Origin: Verrucomicrobiales bacterium
GTDB taxonomy: Bacteria > Verrucomicrobiota > Verrucomicrobiia > Limisphaerales > SXQI01
Assembly (NCBI GenBank): GCA_028293365.1
Contig: JAQGOX010000306.1
Location: 1-8,089 of the forward strand
DNA length: 8,089 nucleotides
Direction: 5' to 3'
Below are positions 1 to 5,324 of this stretch, one piece after another. The notes beneath the pieces are model-generated. The model was not told where the DNA came from, ran no database searches, and was given only the letters and a program-made list of their open reading frames with translations. A program made the position numbers and the translations under genes. Positions within the stretch are counted from its first letter, which is position 1, and each line of letters starts with the position of its first letter.

Positions 1-4
1 AGCG

Positions 5-667
5 CTACCCCTCCCTGTTATCTGCATCGGGATTGTTTTTCTTCAGCCAGTCCTCGTGGGACATTCTCGTGATATGGAAAAAAGCATCCCTGGTTTTCAC
101 GTATGAGCCCAGGCCATTCATCCGTCCCACGGCATGCAATTCATCCGCGCGGATATACGGTCCCGCGTGATCGACAAATTCATCCTTCACATGAACGGCA
201 ACCACGCGGCCGAGAATCACTCGCGTGCGACCGATTTCCATAGTGGTGATTTCGCGACATTCGAGACTTGCGGGTGCTTCCGAGATCCGAGGGACCTTCA
301 CTAACAGCGAAGGTTCGGTTGTGAGGCGCGCGATTTCCAACTCATTGATCCCCGGAGGGAAGTCAACGGCGCAGATGTTCATCGCCTCGGCTACCGATTC
401 ATTGACGATGTTGATTACGAACTCACCGGTATTGCGGATGTTTCGCGCAGTATCTTTGCCGATTATTTGCGAGCCGGGTCGATTGCCAACTCCAACCGCA
501 ACCACTGGCGGATCGACGCCCATGTAATTGAAAGCGCTGAATGGCGCGGCGTTCAATTTTCCGTCCAGATCCAGACTGGTAATCCATGCAATCGGGCGCG
601 GAGCCACCAGACCTATGAGCATGTTGTAAATCTGATTCGTAGTGGCTTTGGTCAAATCGAGATCCAT
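5..667 (-). CDS. Flavin reductase-like FMN-binding split-barrel protein
   Basis: A 220-residue protein of the flavin reductase-like family, which binds FMN in a split beta-barrel and either reduces flavin with NAD(P)H or acts as a related flavin oxidoreductase; the substrate cannot be told from sequence. The family signature is clear: APRPIAWITS (residues 22-31) leading to the N-A-A-P-F-S-A-F-N stretch (39-47) and D-P-P-V-V (52-56), the usual FMN-contact region. The D-T-A-R-N-I segment (72-77) and GEFVIN (81-86) follow, then the second half of the barrel and a G-L-G-S-Y segment near residue 188 where relatives carry GG-x-Y. There is no signal peptide or membrane segment, so it is cytoplasmic. 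Length is normal for the family. The ATG at 665-667 has only a poorly placed GGGGAG about 17 bases upstream, so translation may be weak. It is separated from the upstream collagen gene by a terminator, so it is probably transcribed on its own. Confidence 0.9.
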   Translation of the reverse strand: MDLDLTKATTNQIYNMLIGLVAPRPIAWITSLDLDGKLNAAPFSAFNYMGVDPPVVAVGVGNRPGSQIIGKDTARNIRNTGEFVINIVNESVAEAMNICAVDFPPGINELEIARLTTEPSLLVKVPRISEAPASLECREITTMEIGRTRVILGRVVAVHVKDEFVDHAGPYIRADELHAVGRMNGLGSYVKTRDAFFHITRMSHEDWLKKNNPDADNREG

Positions 668-836
668 AGATCAAATGTTTACATCTCCCCGGACACCTGA
701 GCGTCGCGCCATTTGATAAAAATTCAACTCGATTTTAGGGGCTACGCTTAGGACTGAAGCTCAGCAGGAATTCAATCTCAGTCACTTACTGATCAGGTAT
801 CGGGAAGGTCTGAATCGAACCATTGTTTGACTGCCC

Positions 837-868
837 AAAAAAAAGAGGTTCCCGTTCGGGAACCTCTT
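837..868 (-). terminator. Intrinsic terminator of the collagen-like gene
   Basis: Arms at 843-854 and 857-868 are perfectly complementary (core GAGGTTCCCG / CGGGAACCTC), giving a very stable hairpin. The eight A residues at 837-844 read as a T tract on the minus strand immediately after the stem. This is a textbook rho-independent terminator for leftward transcription, starting 44 bases past the collagen stop codon. There is no T tract on the other side, so it should not work for rightward transcription. It isolates the flavin reductase gene downstream. Confidence 0.93.
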
Positions 869-911
869 CGCTCGAATTCCGAGCAGCCCGCGACTTCTAC
901 AGCCTCCAGTT

Positions 912-3479
912 TTAATCCAGTTTTTGAATTAGAATTGAAGCATTAACCGCAGCAGCCGTTCCTCCAATGGGAGGAGCGGCAGCGAGTGTGACGGCTGCAG
1001 CCGATGTATGATTGACCAACGTTAGAACGTCGTTGGCACCAATCGATAGTATGGACTGACCGGTGTTTTGTTGCGTCCCAGCGCCGGATCCATAAACACT
1101 GTCTGCAACAACGACCCCATTGACAAACAATCCGAATTGGCTGGGCTCGCTGCTTGAAACCGAAAAACTCACCTTGTAGACGCCCGCATTGACGATCGCG
1201 ATTGCCGCGCTTCCTATCCCATGCGTTATCCCGGCAGTTCCGAAACCGTTGCCACTAAAGGTGACGGCTGTTTCCAATGGCACCACCTGAGCACTCTGAT
1301 TATACACGTAGCCATATTGAGAGGTCCCACCGGCGCCTGCGGGCCCCACCGGTCCAGTTGCGCCTGTTGGTCCCGCTGGGCCGGTCACCCCAGCCGGACC
1401 AGTGTTTCCGGTGAGGCCGGTGGAGCCCGCAGGTCCAGTCGCGCCTGTTAACCCGATCGATCCGCCGGGGCCCGTCGGTCCTGTGGATCCTGTTAATCCA
1501 ATGGGACCCACTGCCCCGGTTGCACCGGTCGGACCAGTCGGTCCGACGGGCCCAGTTAATCCGGTAAGGCCCATGAATCCCATTGGGCCCTGAGTTCCAA
1601 CCAGTCCGGGAGCACCTGCGGGACCGGTCGCTCCATCCAAACCATTTGTTCCAGCCGCGCCGACTGATCCTGTTGGTCCCGTTAAACCATTTGCCCCAGT
1701 TAGTCCGGTCAAGCCCATCGGCCCCGTCGCACCTGTGGGTCCAGCAATCCCATTGAGGCCAGCGACCCCCATGGGTCCTGTTGCCCCAGTTAAGCCCACC
1801 GGCCCGGCCGGTCCGGTCGCTCCATTTAGCCCGTTAGTTCCGGGGGCTCCAGCCGGTCCGGCCGGTCCGGCGACACCGGATAGCCCCGCAGGCCCGGTCG
1901 CTCCGGTAAGACCTTGAGCGCCAGTGTTGCCTTTTAGGCCCGTCAAGCCTGCTACTCCCTGCGGTCCTACAGCGCCGGTCGCGCCCGCGACTCCCGCAGG
2001 CCCCGCGATCCCATTCAAACCGTTGGTTCCATTCAGACCGTTTGTGCCGGAGACTCCCTGCAATCCCGTATTCCCCTTCAATCCTGTGAGACCGATAATT
2101 CCCTGCGGTCCGGCGGGTCCACTCGGTCCGGCGGGTCCGGCAGGTCCGATTGCGCCAGCGACCCCTGTAGGACCGATGGGTCCGATAGGTCCAACGCTTC
2201 CATTTAAGCCGTTGGTACCGCTCAAGCCGTTCGTTCCGGAAATTCCCTGCGCCCCTGGCAATCCATTAGGACCGGACGGCCCCTGTAGTCCGGTGAGACC
2301 CATAACGCCTTGTGCTCCAACAGCGCCTTTTGCCCCCGTTAGTCCAATCGGCCCAATCGGTCCGGCAATTCCGTTTAAACCGTTGGTACCGTTCAAACCG
2401 TTGGTGCCTGACAAACCTTGCGATCCGGTTAAACCCCTTACCCCAGCGATGCCCTGCAATCCCATGAGTCCCATAATTCCCTGAGCCCCAGTATTACCTT
2501 TCGCACCGGTCAAACCCACTGGGCCTGCAGCTCCAGTCAAACCATTCGTTCCATTCAAGCCGTTGGTGCCGGACAAACCCTGTAACCCAGTTAACCCGCG
2601 TGTTCCAGCGAGCCCTTGAACTCCCATCAATCCCATAACTCCCTGGGCTCCGATAAGACCCCTCGCACCCGTCAGTCCGACGGGCCCGGCTGGGCCAGCC
2701 GATCCATTCAAGCCATTTGTACCCGCGGGCCCCTGAGGTCCGGCAACGCCCGGAAATCCCTGAGGACCGGCAGGACCCTGCGTCCCGACAGGCCCTTGTG
2801 GACCAGGACAGCCGCATTCGCAGTCGCATAGAGTAATTTGCCGGCTCGCGACGAGCACGTTGTCGCGAAAAATCTCCAACGTGGCCAGTCCGCCAGCCAA
2901 ACCCGCGGGACGACCAACAATCATGGTCTGCTTTGAAAAATCATAAATATTCGTGACCGCTAATCCGCCGACCTTCGTTGAAAATGTATTTGCACTCACG
3001 GAAGGAAAATTCTGAAGCCCAACAGTCACGTTCGTACAGTTGCAGTCATTAAGGCCCACTATGTTTGGAACAACCGGAGTTGACTCACAATCGCAGACTT
3101 GAATTTCCCGGTTCGAAAACAGCACGCCGCCACGGAATACCTCGGCCCAGTATTTACCGCCCGGAAGCCCTGGTGGCCGGACCAGAAGCATCGTCTGCGT
3201 CAAAAAATCGTAGGTGCTGCTGACTGCAATGCCTCCGAGCCTGGCGGTAAACGTGCCGCCCCGCACTGCCGGGAAACCTTCCAATTGAAGAGTGAGGTTT
3301 GTGCAATTACAATCTTTGAGACTAATGATCGTCGCATTTGCGGTTAGCGCCATAGTTCCAACGGTTAAACAAATTAGAGCGAAACGCGAAAAGCAACGGA
3401 ACAGAGAGTTGTAAATCGTACGACTCTGTATGGCCTGCATATCTGGTTTGAAGTTTGGGTCTTGAACAAAAGTGTTCAT
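912..3479 (-). CDS. Secreted collagen-like protein with tandem Cys-bracketed N-terminal domains and BclA-like C-terminal head
   Basis: An 855-residue predicted surface or secreted fibrous protein. Residues 1-49 form a long signal peptide: a basic patch near residues 28-32, a hydrophobic core FALICLTVGTMAL, and a likely cut after T-A-N-A (49). Residues about 51-133 and 140-222 are two copies of one domain, each starting with D-C-N-C-T-N and ending with C-D-C. Residues 223-718 are about 165 Gly-X-Y triplets without a visible break, rich in GPAGP, GLTG and GTNGLNG, which predicts a collagen triple helix. The last 137 residues (YGYVYNQSAQVV at the start, GSGAGTQQNTGQ and VNHTSAAAVTL further on, ILIQKLD at the end) resemble the jelly-roll trimerising head of BclA and related collagen-like proteins of spore-forming Firmicutes. 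The ATG is well supported by AGGAAGAG seven bases upstream. The gene is single and ends at a strong terminator. Function is inferred to be structural (adhesion, matrix or cell-surface filament); no binding partner can be named. Confidence 0.88.
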   Translation of the reverse strand: MNTFVQDPNFKPDMQAIQSRTIYNSLFRCFSRFALICLTVGTMALTANATIISLKDCNCTNLTLQLEGFPAVRGGTFTARLGGIAVSSTYDFLTQTMLLVRPPGLPGGKYWAEVFRGGVLFSNREIQVCDCESTPVVPNIVGLNDCNCTNVTVGLQNFPSVSANTFSTKVGGLAVTNIYDFSKQTMIVGRPAGLAGGLATLEIFRDNVLVASRQITLCDCECGCPGPQGPVGTQGPAGPQGFPGVAGPQGPAGTNGLNGSAGPAGPVGLTGARGLIGAQGVMGLMGVQGLAGTRGLTGLQGLSGTNGLNGTNGLTGAAGPVGLTGAKGNTGAQGIMGLMGLQGIAGVRGLTGSQGLSGTNGLNGTNGLNGIAGPIGPIGLTGAKGAVGAQGVMGLTGLQGPSGPNGLPGAQGISGTNGLSGTNGLNGSVGPIGPIGPTGVAGAIGPAGPAGPSGPAGPQGIIGLTGLKGNTGLQGVSGTNGLNGTNGLNGIAGPAGVAGATGAVGPQGVAGLTGLKGNTGAQGLTGATGPAGLSGVAGPAGPAGAPGTNGLNGATGPAGPVGLTGATGPMGVAGLNGIAGPTGATGPMGLTGLTGANGLTGPTGSVGAAGTNGLDGATGPAGAPGLVGTQGPMGFMGLTGLTGPVGPTGPTGATGAVGPIGLTGSTGPTGPGGSIGLTGATGPAGSTGLTGNTGPAGVTGPAGPTGATGPVGPAGAGGTSQYGYVYNQSAQVVPLETAVTFSGNGFGTAGITHGIGSAAIAIVNAGVYKVSFSVSSSEPSQFGLFVNGVVVADSVYGSGAGTQQNTGQSILSIGANDVLTLVNHTSAAAVTLAAAPPIGGTAAAVNASILIQKLD
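1326..2813 (-). repeat. Gly-X-Y collagen repeat tract
   Basis: About 496 residues (223-718 of the collagen-like protein) with glycine at every third position. X and Y are mostly Pro, Ala, Leu, Thr, Asn, Val and Ile, and the tract is poor in charged residues compared with many streptococcal collagens. A higher-order pattern is visible in the N-terminal half: blocks beginning GTNGLNG or GTNGLSG start at residues 253, 304, 358, 415 and 478 (1842-2723 on the DNA). The DNA is a degenerate 9-base-type repeat, a likely substrate for slippage and recombination. It also creates long proline-rich open frames on the other strand, which are not genes. Confidence 0.92.
2814..3329 (-). repeat. Tandem pair of ~80-residue Cys-bracketed domains
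   Basis: Two diverged copies at residues about 51-133 and 140-222 of the collagen-like protein, offset by 89 residues. Shared landmarks in order are D-C-N-C-T-N; a short hydrophobic strand and F-P; N/G-T-F; G-G-x-A-V; Y-D-F; Q-T-M; R-P-x-G-L-x-G-G; E-x-F-R-x-x-V-L; and a closing C-D-C. Cysteines fall at 57/59 and 129/131 in copy 1 and at 146/148 and 218/220 in copy 2, with two more at 222/224. The pattern suggests a beta-sandwich closed by disulfides between its first and last strands. I do not recognise a named family for this domain. Confidence 0.75.
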
Positions 3480-3486
3480 AATATAT

Positions 3487-3494
3487 CTCTTCCT
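3487..3494 (-). promoter_or_regulatory. Ribosome binding site of the collagen-like gene
   Basis: AGGAAGAG read on the minus strand, with seven bases between it and the ATG at 3479. It fixes that start over the in-frame ATG at codon 14, even though it gives an unusually long n-region to the signal peptide. Confidence 0.75.
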
Positions 3495-3685
3495 GGCTGA
3501 TGGTTATACGTCCCTCGGACCGCCCGTTTGTGTGCGCGTTTCGATTCAGATGGGTGGGGTGATGTCTCCGAGGACACTCGTCTTCCAGGTAGAAGAATCT
3601 CACGATCTGGTGAACCTTGTATGAGAATGACTGGATGAAGAAAGGATGCAATAGGCGCTAGCCCGTCTTTTCGATGAACGATTGT

Positions 3686-3710
3686 CCTTTTACCGGGTAA
3701 GGGTCTCCCT
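3686..3710. promoter_or_regulatory. Two adjacent short palindromes, possible operator
   Basis: TTACC-G-GGTAA at 3690-3700 is a perfect 11-base palindrome, extended outward by CCTT and AGG with a small offset. It abuts AGGG-TCT-CCCT at 3700-3710. Both lie in the divergent promoter region, so a regulator-binding role is possible, but no -35/-10 pair is clearly tied to them. It could equally be a weak hairpin in an untranslated leader. Confidence 0.25.
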
Positions 3711-3766
3711 AAAGAACTGTCGCGAAATCATTCTTTCAAATTTCTCCGCACCGCGGAAAATACTGC

Positions 3767-3786
3767 TTGACCCTCACGTTACGTGA
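3767..3786 (+). promoter_or_regulatory. Predicted MerR-type promoter/operator (TTGACC plus TCACGT-T-ACGTGA palindrome)
   Basis: TTGACC at 3767-3772 is a 5/6 match to the -35 consensus. It is followed after one base by the perfect 13-base palindrome TCACGT-T-ACGTGA at 3774-3786. MerR-family activators bind dyads lying in the -35/-10 spacer, which is where this one sits. From memory, the Streptomyces tipA promoter carries a very similar CTCACGTCACGTGAG dyad. A spacer of 19-20 bases would put the -10 near 3792-3797, where no good TATAAT is present; a poor -10 is usual for such activator-dependent promoters. This would be the site of self-regulation by the downstream gene, and it argues against translation from the GTG at 3783 inside it. 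Confidence 0.5.
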
Positions 3787-3842
3787 TTCCCGAAAGTGCA
3801 AACCAGATGCAAACCGCCGAAGGCGGTTCCGCAAAAAAGAAG

Positions 3843-4700
3843 ATGTCTTATACAGTCAAACAAGTGGCCGCGATGTCGGGCGTCAGCGTGCGCACGCTTC
3901 ATTTCTATGATGAAACGGGCTTGCTGAAACCTGCCTATTACGGAGCGAATGGCTATAGATTCTACGAAGAGCCCCAGCTCCTGACCCTCCAACAAATACT
4001 GTTCTACCGGGAACTGGGGTTCGAGTTGAAGCAGATTCAGCGAATTCTGGGCCGGGCCGATTTCGAAAAAGTCGCCGCCCTCCGATCGCACCGGAAAGTT
4101 CTGCAAAAGAATCTCGCTCGCACGCGCACGTTGATTGAAACCATCGACAAAACCATCCAGCACTTGAAAGGAACCAAAAAGATGAAGAGTCAGGAGATGT
4201 TCGCGGGATTTAGCGTCGGCGCGGGGAAAGATCGTTTCGGAGAGAATATCACACTCGGTGGCGAGCCCAACGACTGCAAAGTCTCTGGCCAGGACACGGA
4301 CGGGGCGATGTGTGTATTCGAGTTCACAGGGAGCGGCGGCGGGCCGCGCCATCTGCATTACGAACAGGACGAATGGATTTATGTGCTGGAGGGGGAATTT
4401 GACTTCTGGATTGGAGAGAAACAATTCCGGGCTGGCGCGGGTGAATCTATTTTTCTGCCGCGCAAAGTTCCCCACGTCTGGGCCTGCGCGAACGGTAAAC
4501 CCGGCAGAATTATTGATGTTTACCAACCTGCCGGGAAAATGGAGGACTTCTTTCGTGAGATCGGCAAACCTCCCAAAGATCTGATCACCCTGGAGCAACT
4601 GGTCAACAAGACCTATACCCAGGAACAGGTAAAATCAATGCATCGATTATTCGACGCCCATGGAATGGATCTCGTCGGCCCGCCACCTGGTTTCGAATAG
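3843..4700 (+). CDS. MerR-family regulator fused to a cupin sensor domain (TipA-like layout)
   Basis: A 285-residue predicted autoregulatory transcription factor. Residues 1-70 are a MerR winged helix: YTVKQVAAMSGVSVRTLHFYDETGLLKP, then NGYRFYEEPQLLTLQQILFYRELGF. Residues 71-112 form the dimerisation coiled coil. Residues 114-123 (MKSQEMFAGF) look like the opening of a TipAS domain, but a cupin follows instead. Motif 1 supplies H170, H172 and E177 with G184 in register; motif 2 supplies P206 and H211. All four usual metal ligands are thus present, so a bound metal and a small-molecule ligand or oxidised substrate are plausible. The tail (230-285) is helical. The ATG at 3843 is chosen because MerR proteins begin at this point and the likely operator overlaps the GTG at 3783; an ATG at 3807 is also in frame. 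All three starts have weak Shine-Dalgarno sites. The effector and target genes are unknown. The divergent collagen gene is a possible target, but nothing proves it. Confidence 0.85.
   Translation: MSYTVKQVAAMSGVSVRTLHFYDETGLLKPAYYGANGYRFYEEPQLLTLQQILFYRELGFELKQIQRILGRADFEKVAALRSHRKVLQKNLARTRTLIETIDKTIQHLKGTKKMKSQEMFAGFSVGAGKDRFGENITLGGEPNDCKVSGQDTDGAMCVFEFTGSGGGPRHLHYEQDEWIYVLEGEFDFWIGEKQFRAGAGESIFLPRKVPHVWACANGKPGRIIDVYQPAGKMEDFFREIGKPPKDLITLEQLVNKTYTQEQVKSMHRLFDAHGMDLVGPPPGFE
4167..4184 (+). promoter_or_regulatory. Possible internal translation start for a free cupin domain
   Basis: AAAGGA at 4167-4172 lies nine bases before an in-frame ATG at 4182 (codon 114 of the regulator), exactly where the DNA-binding and coiled-coil part ends. 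Starting here would give a 172-residue stand-alone cupin protein ending at 4700. In Streptomyces tipA, the ligand-binding TipAS protein is made from just such an internal start. The site is a better Shine-Dalgarno match than that of the full-length protein. That it is used is inference. Confidence 0.4.
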
Positions 4701-4787
4701 CCGGAGCAGCTCAGAGCTGGAAATGCGAGCAGTTAAGCCCGGTAGCAACCATTCGTCTTTCTGCATGTGTCCCTAATCTTCCGGTAA

Positions 4788-5181
4788 TCCTTGGTGATTG
4801 AAAAGGCGTCGATTGCCGCTGAAATCGCGCGGCTCGCCCGCTTGTGGTCGCAACATGCCGAGGCGCAGTACCATATCCCGATCTCGGGTGCGGCGGCTCG
4901 GCGAGGAAATTCCGCTCATTCAGGAACGCTTGGCTAATTTGAAACTGGATATCGCTTAGCGCAAGGCCACGGGCGGGGATGCTTCCGTCATTCAGATCAA
5001 CGGCAACACATTCAAGGACCGTGTTAACGCCGATGAAGCCGTAAATCTTGTTCGCTGCTCAAATCCCGGAAGCGGTTGCGAAAAACAAGCCGGTGAATTT
5101 GCCGGCCCCTTTTTCGACCCCCAATCAATCGCTGCCAACCTTCGTAACCCAAATAAACTTAGTGCTATCCTCGCCCAATAA
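4788..5181 (+). pseudogene. Decayed fragment of a large helicase/DNA-methylase-type protein
   Basis: Conceptual translation gives a coding-like sequence broken in two places. Frame 1 (4788-4877) reads through IEKASIAAEIARLARLWSQH to QYHI. One extra C in the run at 4877-4879 shifts the frame to RSRVRRLGEEIPLIQERLAN, which stops at TAG (4957-4959) and continues as RKATGGDASVIQINGNTFKD, then DEAVNLV and EKQAGEFAG, up to TAA at 5179. The order (coiled-coil basic segment, L-x-x-E-I-P, D-I-A-x-R-x-x-x-x-GDA, then a K-D-R/E-A module and G-E-F-A-G) is, from memory, that of the C-terminal half of very large SNF2-type helicase/N6-adenine methylase proteins found on plasmids and integrative elements. 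Both ends are missing. That it is dead coding sequence is fairly sure; the family is less so. After 5181, up to the kinase start at 5325, I see nothing else recognisable. Confidence 0.5.
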
Positions 5182-5324
5182 CATATTCTTTTCGGTGATG
5201 CCCAAGAATCCATTTGCTGTCGAGATTTCTGCCAACGCGGCGCTGAAGGTGCTTTTGAGTTCCCGCGGACAGAATTCTCAAATCCTCCGTCGATGCATAG
5301 ATCATCGTCCGGCAAAGCTCACCC

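Larger units (their letters stand above)
3480..3766. other. Divergent intergenic region without a gene
   Basis: About 290 bases between the leftward collagen gene and the promoter of the rightward MerR-cupin gene. I see no credible small gene: a minus-strand open frame starting at 3651 runs out of frame into the collagen gene and has no recognisable features. The region must hold the collagen promoter. TATAAC on the minus strand near 3504-3509 is a possible -10 box, but it lacks a good -35. Two adjacent short palindromes lie at 3686-3710. Confidence 0.5.

Noticed and set aside
1924..2484. Long plus-strand open frame, very proline-rich (P at every third position)
   Set aside because: It is the exact antisense of the Gly-X-Y repeat: glycine codons read backwards give proline/alanine codons. 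The plus-strand frames at 1402-1593 and 1735-1917 are the same artefact.
1326..2813. Short regular repeats considered as a CRISPR array or satellite
   Set aside because: The repeats are in-frame degenerate collagen triplets with no constant repeat/spacer alternation and no cas genes.
3322..3651. Minus-strand open frame of 109 codons overlapping the collagen start
   Set aside because: It is out of frame with the collagen gene, which has a clear Shine-Dalgarno site and signal peptide, and its product shows no domain or composition of a real protein.
3783..3842. GTG at 3783 (or ATG at 3807) as the start of the MerR-cupin gene
   Set aside because: The GTG lies inside the probable operator palindrome, and the family's conserved N-terminus begins at the ATG at 3843. 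The 3807 ATG would sit almost at the predicted transcription start. It cannot be fully excluded.
3774..4598. Minus-strand open frame of 274 codons
   Set aside because: It lies fully antisense to the MerR-cupin gene, whose conserved HTH and cupin motifs prove the plus strand is coding; the reverse product has no recognisable motif.
4707..4719. CAGCTC-A-GAGCTG palindrome just after the MerR-cupin stop, considered as a terminator
   Set aside because: The one-base loop leaves only a short usable stem, and no T tract follows, so it is not a convincing intrinsic terminator.
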